Of a DNA stretch of 64,000 nt, positions 26,422 to 39,186 are shown in pieces. The position numbers and the translations under genes were made by a program. Source of the stretch: Cardinalis cardinalis. Taxonomy: Eukaryota; Chordata; Aves; Passeriformes; Cardinalidae. The notes beneath the pieces were generated by a model, which was given only the letters and a program-made list of their open reading frames with translations, was not told the DNA's origin and did no database searches. The stretch covers positions 444,532 to 508,531 of the forward strand of contig JACDOX010000111.1 in NCBI GenBank assembly GCA_014549065.1. The letters run 5' to 3'. Numbering within the stretch: position 1 is the stretch's first letter; the number at the start of each line of letters is the position of its first letter.

Positions 26422-29400
26422 TATTAATTTCTCTGTGCTCTGAGGCCATTTTATTTCCTTAATTAGTTGTTCATGACTGAAGATTTATGGAGCAGGATGA
26501 CTTAAGCAGTCAAGTCTTAATTCTCCATGTAAATGGAGACTGAGGTGTACTGTAGCTCGTAAGAAAAAAATAGGTGCAATAATACAGCTATTGTTAGAAA
26601 ACATTTGGATGTGCAAGACATGTACAGTGTGTTTTTATTATCTCCTAAGGTTTGTGAGCTCTACTATAGCACCAGTCCAGAACTGGCCCTTTGGAGAGTG
26701 TNAGCCCTGTTTTCTGGCACTCCATTTCAGGGGGTGTTCATTGGCATTTTCACAGCTTGTGTTTAGCTGGGCTAATATATTTTCAAGAATCAGGGTCCCT
26801 GTGACTTCGAGATGACTCTGTGTGGTGCTAACTCAGGTCCATCATGGTTTATTAATCCAGGTATTGACTGGCAGAGACTCTTCTGTATCATCGTGCCCTG
26901 AAGCAGCAGAACTGCTGTGTATATACTGCATTTAAGCTCATAAATTCTGTTAGGACCTGAGCTGACTTTTAATTCTGTTGCAGATGCATATACAACCTGC
27001 ATAAACAGCTCNTGGGTTTGCAAATTTGAGTTTTTATGTCAAAGTAGCAGGTGCATAATTCATCTCCTTTCCGAGTGGAGTGTTCTGCCCCTGCCTGCCT
27101 CGGTTTCTTGTTTTCCTGCTGCAGCATTCTGGAGAATGAGAACAGGTTGTGCAGCCTGAGACACACTGGACAGGTTGCTTCACCAAAAGAGATTTGTGAG
27201 GGGGGGGAGGTCAGGCTCTGAAATAATGTTTGCTTCTTCCTTCAAAAAAGGGTGGGGAGAAAACCTTGTGCAACTCCCTGTGCTTCAGATTATTCTCAGA
27301 ATCTGGACAAGGCTGCGTTCAGCCTGAGAGTCCTGCATTATCATGTTAAGAGAGCTTTAATTTTTGTTGTGCAGACAGGAAAGGTGCTCTAAAAAGTCTG
27401 TGGAATGGGTCAGGGCCCTCCTTAAGTCAGATGACTGATGTGTCACGTTTTACATTTCCATGTNCCCTATCATGTTAGTGATATTCTTTCTCCTTGACAG
27501 GCATTTAACTTGTGAGGAAAGAAAATATGGGTTGATTTTAACAAAAGAACTCTGCTAACAGTTTCTTACAGTGCTCTTGTAAAGCTATTTTGCAGAGAGG
27601 ATACAGATTATTATCAGTTATTTTACTTCTGTGGACTTCTAAAATATAGTTGTGGATATATGTTTTGATAATTTCATATATATGCAAGCTTATTGTTGCT
27701 CTTGCACTTTGGAGCAAGAAAAACAGGCAGAATTTATAAAGGTTTATTCTTAGTCTAATGGATCATCATTTCAAATTGGACACTCATGAAAGAAATTTGA
27801 ACAAATTTGAGTCAAACTTTTTAGCACCTGAGAAAGGCTCATTCAATTTGAAAGGGTTTATATGCAAGTACTTAAACAATATTTGCTCTGTCTATCCATT
27901 ATTCCCAGCTGGCTGCTACAAAGCTTTATGTCAGTCCTTCAAAATACCCTGTGACAGTGAAGGAAATTGTGTATTGCAGTGTGATTTTTGCTGTTGGCAT
28001 CACATGGAAGTTCAGAGGCAGTGGGAAACTCTCTCAAAAGTTAGGTAAAAAGCCAGGCAGGGTGCACTGTTTGCAAATCTAATCTCCTACTTTGATACAG
28101 TTTCGAAGGTCTCAGATTTTTTTAGCTGATCAAACGAACTAGTTGAGTTCTAACTCTACTTCTGCTAAGTATGAATTTTAGGTGATTTTTGCTTATCACC
28201 AGATAATAAGGAAGGGAAATGAAATATTATTTGCTTAATGCTTGGCNGAGATTAAAGAAGAAAAACGCTTCCTGTCTGTATTGGTGAAGAGAAATTGTCC
28301 TTTAAATAACATGAGAAGTGTGTGGATGTTATGAAAGAAAATATTTCTTTGATGACCTGTAATTGTGCTGGGACTCAGTTAATAGGCAAAATTGTCACTG
28401 GATTAGTTCTTTATGGGAGTATGTTACTTCTGTCAGCTTAATCTGTTTTAGAAAGGAAAGCATAAGTGACAGTCTGTAAAGATTTGTGGTATTTTCAGCC
28501 TCTTGTAAAATCAGAGACAAGTCAGGCAAGTTAAAACCTTATTCCTTAGCTGGGACCTCAGTGTTGCTACAAGCAGGCTTGAGCTCAGTTGNGCTGCCTT
28601 CATCATTGACGTCTGATTCCTGTGGAGTGAAAGGAGGGGGGTGTGTTTTAAGAGCATTGGTTTCAGAGGCTTGGAGGAGTATTGCAACTGCACAAGCAGA
28701 AAAGGGGCAATGTGCTTCTTAAAAGCATTACAAACTTGGTATGCAGAAGTACTTTATGGATATTTGGTAAGTAGCAGCAAGTCTAATTAAAACTTTGTTG
28801 GTTTGTTGGTATGGAATCCTGAAAATGCTGCTAAAAAGTTCATTCTGACGTGAATTTTTTAATGACTAAGACATGCACACCAGTTTCACAAAACTTGCTT
28901 TANAACGTGTCAGTTAACAAAGAAAACCAAAAAAAATTCTTTTGGCTTTTGGTAATAATTACCAAGAGAAATATGTGCAGAAGTGGAACAAACCAAAATT
29001 AAATTTTCTTATATCCTGGATTATTACTGCCTGAGAAGAATTTTCTAGTTCCTGGCATTGTTCTGTCACTGAACCAGAAAACAAGTTTTGCTAAGGTAGT
29101 TGTTCTCCAGCATTCAGACATCATTCCACTACACGATTTCCAAGTAGAACAGAATTGGCATCATTCTTACATTTGCTATGTAGTTGTCAGTGCACTCAGG
29201 GTGCGCTGTANGTGCTGTTTGTGCTGAGTTCCATGTGCTGTGCAGGGACTTTGAGAATTCAGCTGTCCCTCACAGCAGCATTTACTGCAACTTGGACTAT
29301 TTTACCTGAGAAAAACTAAATTAACCTGAGCTGTTTGCCCATTAAAACACTGTCAGTCACTGAGCTCTGTGGAGTTGGNGTAAATTTTAGATGCTGCTGG

Positions 29401-30276
29401 TGCTGCTTGGTTTGTCTAGACTTGGGCAAAGTAGATGATTTCCTTTCTAACATTANTGTGCAACTGGCTTTGTTTTGTATTGGCTGTGCAGAGCCCAGCA
29501 GTTCAAGACCAAAGAAACTTTGATCAAAGCAAACAAGTAGATTTTGTCTGCATGAGAAGCATCTTAGGCAGTCAGTTCCCTTTGTGGGTGCCTTTGGGCT
29601 GTGCCTGACTGCTGGTGTTCAGCAGCAGAAGCAGTGTAATGGATTATTTAACCCTTCCTCAAGTAGGAGTTACAGACAGTTTGTCTAGACTAGCTGAATG
29701 TGTTANGAAGAGATTTCCTTTGTATCTTTAAAATACCAGAGGTTTTCTTGTAAAACTGAGATTCTCTCTTAATCCCAAGAAGTAAATTTGCCTGTCATTA
29801 CATTTAAGTAAAGGCTAAGTCACAGAAGAAAAGACATTTCAAACAAAGAAAAGCCAAAAACCTTCAAATGTTAGAATGATCAGCAAGAGAAATCACTTAA
29901 TTTTTCAGGATCAGCTAACGTCCTCTTCTTGATAATGTTCCATTGCCTCCGAGGGCACTTACTTGATTTAATGTCATTACATTTTAGTACATGAGTACTA
30001 AAAACTCACTTAAAGGACTGCAATGTCTATAACCTTTAGTTAACCTGATCAGCCTAAGTGAATTCTGGCCAGAAGATACCAACGTTTGGCAGGAAAGCGT
30101 TGTGCCAATCTAAGCATAACATTGGTAATAATGCTTTTAGCACGTTCTGAGATAATGCATTGCCTGTGCTGCCATGGCCAAAGGCTGGAGAGAAACCCTG
30201 AACACACACATACATAGGCACACACCTGCAGCAAAAAGAACCCTCTAAAAATGTACAAATGTACAAAAAATGAAAC

Positions 30277-30305
30277 AAAGAACTCCACTCTGAGTGGAGT
30301 TCTTT
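30277..30305. repeat. 29-bp perfect palindrome (14-bp arms, 1-nt centre)
   Basis: The arm AAAGAACTCCACTC is followed by one T and then the exact reverse complement GAGTGGAGTTCTTT. The arms are not merely AT-rich, so the symmetry is less likely to be chance than the AT palindromes elsewhere. No flanking duplication or element boundary was recognised. No function is assigned. Confidence 0.9.
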
Positions 30306-33300
30306 AAAAAAGAGAGAAATATGCCTTTAAAAAAAGGAGAAATTCCAGCGATTTAAAATTAAGTACTTGCAGGTTTTAGCTTTCTAAAGCTTTTTGCTAG
30401 ACTTTATAGCAATAAACACACACTGTGTCATAGTTTGTGGATTAAATGAAGAATTTCTGGTTTATGAGAGCAAACTAAATGTATTCTAGTTGTGTTATAC
30501 ACCTCTCATTGTGTGTGGTGTAGTAGGATTCTGGTGTGTGGCCATCTCTGGTTGGAAGCAGAGCAGAGACTGGTCTTGCACAGAATCTGGATAAAAAGGC
30601 ATTTAGCGCTGGATGTACCTTAAATATTTTTGAGTGGCATCTCTTTTCTGCTCTCAGGCCTGAGCTGTACTTGTCATTAGTCAGATCAAGGGTGCAGAGC
30701 TGGCCAAACACAAAGCTGTTTGCAGCTGAATCCATGCAGGCTCTGTGTGTGTTCAGCTGCCGACTCCACGCAGATTAAAGCTGGAGCTGCGTTGCCACCT
30801 AGTGAGAAATCTGCAGGGACTCGGTCCACGTGGAACTGCACGAACTGGACACTACAGAGGGGGAAAAGAAATATCACCTGACCTGAAGTTCATGTCTCAG
30901 TTTAGTTTGAGGTGTAGTTAAACATATGAAAACATAAAGCTAAGGCAAGTTAGCATTTCCTGATAATATCGTGAAATCTGGTTTTGTGGCTTCTTTACTC
31001 CTTAGGAGAAGGACAGCAGTGTACAAACTGTTGACATTTGGCATATTGTCAGATGTGTTTGGCTGCTGTAATCTGGCCATTTGTTTCTGTTGCCAGGCTG
31101 TCGATGCTGTTGTGCTCAGAGGTGTTAGTGCAGGTTCCCAAGACTAACCAGAACCAGTCTGGTGGAAAACCAGCTCCACCAGGGAGCTCCACCAAGGGCA
31201 GAGGGAAAAGGATTGTTTGCAGTTGAGGTGGATCATTCTTTGATTGTGTTAATAGTGCAGTTGCACAAGCATTGCACCAGCATGAAGGGAAAGATGCTGC
31301 AGGCGGGGAGAAAGAGCCGACAAAAGAGGGAACAATTGCTGCATTTAATGGGGCTGCTGCTTTAAAATGTTAGTTTTCAGTACAAGAAAGCACAATCAGT
31401 GTAACTGTATGAAACTACAGCCTTGCAATTATTTCAGTAAAGTCCACTGTGACCACAGAGGTGAAAATTTTGCCAGTTCAGTGCTCCAGCCAGCATGTAG
31501 AATTATTTTATCAAATACACACCTTATGGCCAGTTGTTTCTCAGTTTTATTTTTGTTTTTAAAAGAAATTTCACAGCATACTCTTGACAGATCTGCTGCT
31601 GCACTTCATTCTTTTAAGGAACTGGTATCACAAAGTGTTTAAAATTGTGGTTTGCAGTGTAAAAATCTGTGGTCTGTTGGGAAGGTGTTGGGTTTCAGGC
31701 TATTACACAGTGCTGGGAAACAGGTGGGAACGTGGGATTTAATAAATGTGGATATCAGTAGTGAACCTGCTTTCATAACTTGATTGATCACAACTTGAGA
31801 GTCAATGGCTATTTTCAATTTCCTTTCATTAATTATTGAAAACAGTGCAACATTAGAAGTGTTTCAGATTTTACGGCACAGGTTGTAGTATGTCTTCAGC
31901 AACAATTCCATTTCTATTTGGAGGGCCAACTTNGCAACAGAGAGACCCCTCCTTACTCCTTTTAAAATTAATTTTTGGAGTTTGTAACCCTGCTTCTGAT
32001 TGTTCTGTTCTTTCTTGAGTTTGTGAAGCACTTCAGAAACTGCTGCTTTGCTGTAGAGAAAAGACAGATTGTGCATATAATTAATGAAAAAACAGTAATA
32101 ATCCAGAAAGCATTGCTTTCACATTCTTATGTTTCCTCTTTCCCTTCTCCCCCTACCTCTGAACCTGCTGTTGAGTATTAACCAAGAGGACACAGAATGT
32201 GGAAAGTCTTAGATGAGAGATATCTAATCTTTGTTCTTCCTTGAAAAATGTTAGATTTTTTTTCAATGTGGTGGGTGCTTTGTAAAAAGTTGCTAAGAAT
32301 TACCATTTCATTAAATGAAATGGGCTTAGATTATCTGCAGTAGGCAGCTGTTAAATACTCTTTTGGGCATTCTTAAACATTTTTATTAGTTCAAGTGGAT
32401 TCATTTCCTAAAATACACCATATTATTTATGAAGCATTGCTTATTTGCATGTCAGTAAAAATGAAGTGAATAAAAGGAGAGGGTTGTTTTCATGGACACA
32501 GTCATGGAAACCAACGTACACTGTCTGTCACATACTTGATTCTGGACAAGTCTGGTGGTTGTATCAGAAGTTGAGAGAAAAGTGGGATTTTTTTCACACC
32601 CAGTTTCGTGTTCATCATAGATGATGATAGAGTATAAATTGAGGAAGGAAATTTGCCTTTAAGTCTCCCAAGACACCCAGCTCTGTCTAAAAAGCCATTA
32701 ATGTGTTTTTATTTGTGTCCAAACACTGAGAAAGAGTAGAGTAGCAAGTGAAGGTTACTCAGAATTTAGCAAACATCTACAAAGTCTAATTCCACAAAAT
32801 GGTGATTTCCATAGGTTTTTTCATAGAGGTCACAGAAAGGAAATGTTAGCTGTAACTGCATTTTGTTGTTTTTGCTTCATGCCTGCATTTTGTTTGCAAA
32901 CACTACAGTAGCATTAAAACAAAAGATACTGAAGGGAGATGGATTCTCTCACGTTGCCATTGGACTTGTTGATTCCCATGGTGTTTTTATCAAGGGCCAC
33001 TCCAGCCACGTGCATTTGTTTCTTTTTGGTGCATATTTCGAGCATGTTTGCTAAGGTACAGATGGATTATGCAATAAGGATTTGGTAACAGTGGAGAAAC
33101 TTTCAGGGAAAGGTGTTACTTGTTCCATATTCCTTCTCTTTCTTTTAAGTCNAGTTCCATATTTGAGGTTGCTCATGAGCCACTTCTTGTGCTAAAACTG
33201 CAAAACAGTGAGCCAGTGGAGACAAAAATAAATTTATGTTTTTCTTAACTGTGTTAACACTGGACTGGTTTTGGTGTGTGGTGTGACAAGCTGCAGGCTG

Positions 33301-34903
33301 CTGGAACAGAGGGCAGGAATGTGTGTGGGATGAAGGGGGAAACAGCCAGCAGTTAAATCAGCTTGGCTACCCCAGAGCCTCAGCCACCCCAAGGTGTGTG
33401 GGAGGAGAGGCTGGAAAAGCTTTTAGTGCTTGTTGAGGCAACGAGTCATTAACTGGTCGGATGTGTCTGTGTGAGGAGGAATCACTCACGTGTCCCAGGA
33501 AGGCAGGAAGTGCTGTTTTAATTAAGGGAAAAGGGAATACTCTCTCATGGAAGAAAAAAAATGTTAAAAAGAACAAATCTTTGGGGCTGAAACGTTGCCG
33601 TGGTTCTGCAGCACAGGAGGTTCACTGCCAGTGGCAATACAGGATGTTCCCTCCTCCAGCTCCTCATTCCTGTTATGGNGTGTTGGCTGCACTGAGAGCT
33701 TTTATGACTTCCCTGATGTATTATTAGAAGAATAGAGCCTAGAAGTAATTTTCACAGAGCAGCAAGAATGGGCAAAGTGAGGAGACAGGGAAATTTTTTG
33801 AGTCAGTATTTCCCTGGAAGTGTGACCTCAGGTAGGGTGTGATTGGTTAAACTGGAATTTGGTGTTGTGCAGGATATTCCACAGGGCTGTTAAAGGATGA
33901 TCTGAGGCACAGGTGTGTGGTGTCTACAGCAGAAAGGGAATTAGGTCTGGATTAAATATAAGTGGCCAGTTTTTGGTGATGGGATAGTGCAAGGACAGCC
34001 TTGGTGGGAAGAGGCTCAGGCCTTTGGGTTCCCAGACAGCCCCAGTGGGCCCAAGCTGAGCCCNTCAGCCTCATGTGTGGGGCTTTGTGCAGATACATCT
34101 CAGGGGGGGCAGGAAACACTGGGACAAAGTGTAGGGAGNGTGGAACAAAAAGCAGGGCAGGGAAGGAGCAGATTGACCGTGGCAGAGCAGATGGAGAACC
34201 CTTGCTGGGGTAGCAGAGAGGAGCCTGCAGTTGAGACCGTGGCCCTCACCCCTGCGCCCCTCACTGCTGGGACTGGAGTGAAGCAGTGGAGCTAAGCCCA
34301 TGAAAGGGGGGAGGAAATTGCTTTGTTTCATGTTTATCTGCTTTTAATTTGCAAAAAAATAAGTTAATTTCATCAAGGCTGTTTGGCTGTAAATAGCTGG
34401 TAAACAATCTCCCTGTCTTAATCTCAACCCATGAGGTTTTTTTGTTCTTGTTACTTGTATCTTCTACCCCTGCCCAGCTGAGTGGGAGTTTAACATCTAG
34501 CAAAGGCAAATAATCCACAGGACAGTTGTGTGTAGGATGAAACAGCTGGGGCTGAGATCTCAATGTCTCCCTTGTCCATGCTTCAGGTGATGCATCATGC
34601 ACGTTTCAAGACACACAGTTCAGTTTAGCTGTTTCTGGAAAAAATCCATTTGGGTGGTCAGGAGCTTCTCAGTGATGCTCACCTGAGGATGGTTGGTGAG
34701 AATGACATAACCAAGTGAACAAAGCATATTGATTTCCCTTTAAAACTCAGTGCTACCAAATCTGTTTAAGTTATAAATAATCATATCTTGCTGTAAAAAA
34801 CATATAGAAGCATTTTAAGCAAGAAGCTTACTGTTGAAGAGACTTCCTTTCAAAATACTGTCATATCCAAGCTGTGGCTGGAAAACTCATCCTTTAAAGG
34901 ACT

Positions 34904-34933
34904 GAACCTGGAAAATCAGAACCTGGAAAATCA
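34904..34933. repeat. 15-bp tandem duplication
   Basis: GAACCTGGAAAATCA occurs twice head to tail without mismatch, followed by a partial third unit (GAA). This fits replication slippage. Confidence 0.92.
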
Positions 34934-37900
34934 GAATGTGTATACATAAAAATGACATGTGTCTTCCATCTTGCTAAAAAACTTGGAGCTGTCTGTCCCA
35001 AAAAAAAGATGAGGCTGCTACAGTCTGTGCATGTTACTTTTAAAATAATGAAATGGTGCTATTATGTAGGCTGCTAGAGATCATCTAATTCTTCCATTAA
35101 CATACTTTGAAAATGTGTTCAGTATATTTGAGGTGTTTTAAAACCTTGGGTATCAGATTTTGAAAGGAAATTAGGTGTTTGCCAGAATTATCAGAGGTGT
35201 GTAGGATATTAGGTTGTTAATTCCCATGGGAATTTCAAGTGATACTCATGTTTTATGTTTTTTATCAAAGACTGATATATCTTTCTGTGCAATTATATGG
35301 AGTAGTTATCTTTTTTATTGCTTCCAGCAATTCACTTTCAGTGTCGCTCTCCACACATGAGGCTGCATTTTCTCTATGTGCTGATTATGGTTGGGAATTC
35401 TCTTTTCTANCTTTGAACTTTTCTTCTTTGTTACTAAAGTCTGAACTTTCCTGCCCTTTAAATAACTTGAGTGCTTCTCTAAATAAGTAGCCAGATCTAA
35501 AATGGAAACTTTTAACATGTCTCCAGTTGCTGAAAAAACCCTCAAAGTTCTGTAAACAGACTGAAATTCTGGAACATTTATTGGTAACAGTTGTGTAAAA
35601 GGATAGCTTGTAAATGCTTTTTTAATTGTGATGTCAAGTATGAGCCTGTGTGTTAAACAAGATAAATGGAACACCAGGTTTTTCTTCCGTTTCTGGTTGT
35701 GTGACAATACCTTTCGTGCAGCTGGCAGAGGAACTTCTAAAACTTGTGCTTTTAAAACTTGCAGTTCTATTTATTATGATTGTTGTCAATTATGTTTAAT
35801 TTTGAAAAAAGTGCTGACAGGGAAGGCTTAAAGAATGAACCAGAAAGTAATTTCTTCAGCCATATCAAGAACAAAAGAAAAATGAATAGATGAAAGGTTC
35901 AGAAAGGATTCAAATGAAGGTAAATAGTCCAGCCAGTAAAAGATGACAGTTTGGTTTAAATTCGAAGACCTACAGGCTGTGTTCTTTCAGCTAAATGTTG
36001 TTTACTAGTGGAGGAGACTGCTGTAAATATGGGACACTGACCACTACTAAATGATACATCACCTCTTGCTTCTTAAAGCTAACTTGCTCCATTGGCAGAT
36101 TCTGAAGTTGTCTTGAACCTTTGTANGTGTCTGGAATATGAAAGGCTAAATTGAATATGGGATGTTTGTCTGTGACCTTTATTACTACACAACATGGCTC
36201 AAATACTCAGCAGAGGTTTAGAAATTTTAACAGGAGGTAGCAAACAGTTCATACAATGTGGTATTCAGAATGATGCCTTAGATAATAGTGTGGCTCACAA
36301 GACAATAACGGGATTTTTTTTGGGATATCCTTAATCACCTGGTGCAAGTGAGCATCTGCTTGGGTTTGTGTTGGATTCAGAATTTGTCTGTGGGTACTTG
36401 GGACTTTACCTCTTTGAGTTGCAGGGGTAAAATTTAATTCAGTCTAAAAAAGGCATTTGCTAAAGGATTGAGTAGATGCTGATGTCATTTTTTTAAGTGC
36501 AAACAGTGAAACATANATTTCATCTCTGCCTTTTCTCCGCCTCCCCTTTCCTTTTTACTGGTCTGAAACATGACTTATTTTGACCTTTGGGTCATGGTCC
36601 AAATGTACTTCAGAATCCATCATCTCTTTCCTGCCCTGTGGCTTTGTTGAATCAGTGTGGTATGTGCTTGTCTGTCTCCTTATACCTCGTTTTCTTTTTC
36701 TTAATAGGCCTACTGTTGAACAAGTCCCTGCTGTGTTTAAAATAGGACTTTGTTCTGCTCTTAGCCCCAAGACCCCTTAGTCAGAAAAAGCCTTGTTCTG
36801 TAACTTCTATTCATTTGTTTTCCTGTTTGGAGATTTTATTTTCCACTTTGTTTCTCCTTCCTCATGTGCTGGTGCTCACTCTGAGCAATTGCTGCACTCA
36901 TCCAATATTACACAGAGGAATAAAGGAAATGGCAGCATATACTTTCTTCCTTTCGGTTCTAATTCCTTTCAAATAAAGCCCACAAAATATTAATAAAGGG
37001 AGCAGCCAAAATAAACTATTTTGAGCACAATTTTTGCCTGTAAATAAAGCAGAACTTTCCTGCAGTCTCATGTTGGATATTTTTACTTGGCTTTCCATCT
37101 GAAATAGATATCAGATCCACGGTGAAGTGTGGTGGCATTAAAGTTTTACAAAGTGAGAGACAAAATACAAGCAGCCTATTTTCTGAAGATCATAGTCATT
37201 CACAGAACCACAGATTTTCATTCCCTTACACTGTTCCTCAGAGTGCTCATCTCTGATCCTGTTTGGAAAGGACTGGATGTGTCCTTGAGTGAACCTCTCT
37301 GCCTAGGAAAGGGATGGGAACCATTTAGTGTCAAATCATGGCCTTTTGTGATGGAGGGGAAGGTTACAGTGTGGCTTTAGTAGTTATTCTCCATTAAGGT
37401 GGTGTGAGAACTGATAATGTGAGTACTTTCCATAGTGAAAGATACACTTCTGTTTCCTTAGGTTGTAGAATTTTATCTAAATAAATAGATGGACAAATAA
37501 AGGCCAAATTTTACATTAAATTCTTTGTCAAAATTTCTTCTGTATCACTGAATGGTACTTCTGTTTTCTGTTCTGCTTGCACCTCCTAAGGTGCCATTAC
37601 ATGATGNTGTCTAAAGGATTGCTCTGTCATTTTGCTTTTAGATTGTATTTGCAAGGATGTCAGGGAGGGGATAATCAGGTGTAATAAGAAAATTCTGGTA
37701 ACAAAATTTGCACTTTGTGGATNTGAACATTTTTCTTGGATTGAAATTAAGTCATTTCCAAACTCTCAGCTTTTCATTTGAATTTATAGATGGCTGAAAG
37801 ATCCAGAGTCTAGCATAAATCTGAGTTACCTGTTAAATGTTTCACATTCACAAAAAAATCTCCATCTTGCTGCTTGCATTTTTCAATATAATTGATATAT

Positions 37901-38599
37901 GTTAAGAATGTAGGAGGGCACATGTGAAAATAGTGCATTGTAAATTTCTTTCTAGTGTAGCCCAATTATATGGTGAATATTCTCAAACCAAGAAATGATA
38001 TTTTTATTTCTTCATAAATGCATGTGTAGGTCATTCTTGAACAATAACCAATTGTATGGAAAGATAATAGAAAAGTAAAATGTCTGCTTCAAATTCAGAC
38101 TGATATTTTCCTCACTTATCGAATTATCATCAAAGCTATTCATTCAAGATTTTGCTATTCTTTCTAGAATACAAGTAGATAAGTTAAAAGAAAAAAGTTT
38201 AAGGATGATTAAATAACAAAAATACCAAATTGTTTCAACAAAGAAGAAAGAAAATTAATGCAGTGTGGTTTGGTTTTTTGCACTTCTTTTTGTGCAGAAG
38301 GATTGATTTGTGATCAGAAAAAGTGGGAGTGTTGTTTAAAATAAAATCTTTTAAGCTTTGAGAGATTTCAGAGTGTTTTCTGCTCTTCTTTTAGCTGCAA
38401 CTTTTCCAGCTTTATTCATTCTTCTCNAGAGCAGAGATGTAAACTAATGTATTAAAATTTGGTTAAAATTTATGCCAGTGTCATTTCATGTAATGTGATT
38501 TTAAAATAAATACTACTGAAGAAGTAAACTGCAAGAAATTTAACCNTAAGAAAAACACTTCTTTACTTCTGAGGATGATGAGGTACTGGTGTAGGTTTT

Positions 38600-38711
38600 C
38601 TGGGCAGGTTGTAGAGTTTCCACACCTGGACGTGTTCAGAGCTCAGCTGGGTGTCTGAGCACAGTCTGCTCCAGTTCACCTTGCTTTGAGCAGAGGATTT
38701 AGAGACCTCCA
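38600..38711 (+). repeat. CR1 LINE 3' fragment (degraded)
   Basis: About 110 bp resemble the CR1 3' region: GGGCAGGTTGTAGAGTTTCC, then a CTGGACGTGTTCAGAGCTCA stretch and GCTTTGAGCAGAGGATTTAG, with a final GACCTCCA. It lies about 370 bp before CASK exon 3 and is sense-oriented. It is more diverged than the other copies. Confidence 0.65.
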
Positions 38712-39079
38712 CTTATTAATAATTCTGTAATNTGGTGAAAGTCTGTCTTCTGCATTTTGAAGTAATTCTGCAGTGTTGTTAAATATTTAGGATGAAAATT
38801 TCGGTGTAGTCTGCAACTGTACTTTCAAGGAACTTCTGTAGAGTTCTTCAGTCTATGACCAAGGAGATCTTCTATTTATATGGGAATTCAAGAATCTGTT
38901 ACATTTTGGGAGATATGTGGGTATTTCAATTAAGCATAATTAAATGTCATCTTGTCAGAGTTCTNTATAAAGATTAATGATTTTTTTATAAATTTCAAAT
39001 GTGTGCATCTTTCCAAACATTGTGTGCTAAACAGTTTGAATATATAGCTAATCTGCAACTACCTTTTTATCTTCCACAG

Positions 39080-39186
<107 letters not shown>

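Larger units (their letters stand above)
8955..39079 (+). other. CASK: CASK intron 2 (30.1 kb), repeats but no gene seen
   Basis: This long intron starts GTAAGA and ends TTCCACAG. It separates exon 2 from exon 3, and both sides are phase 1, splitting the Asp58 codon. I read both strands for conserved exons and retrocopies and found none I could support. Identified content is five CR1 fragments (11141-11685, 13941-14340, 16723-16906, 18481-19125, 38600-38711), a solo LTR (18015-18397), microsatellites at 18616, 20141 and 26379, a 29-bp palindrome at 30277 and a 15-bp tandem duplication at 34904-34933. A GC-richer patch at about 33985-34300 is unassigned. G/T-rich low complexity occurs at 10350-10437 and a 16-T run at 15526-15541. 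Confidence 0.85.
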
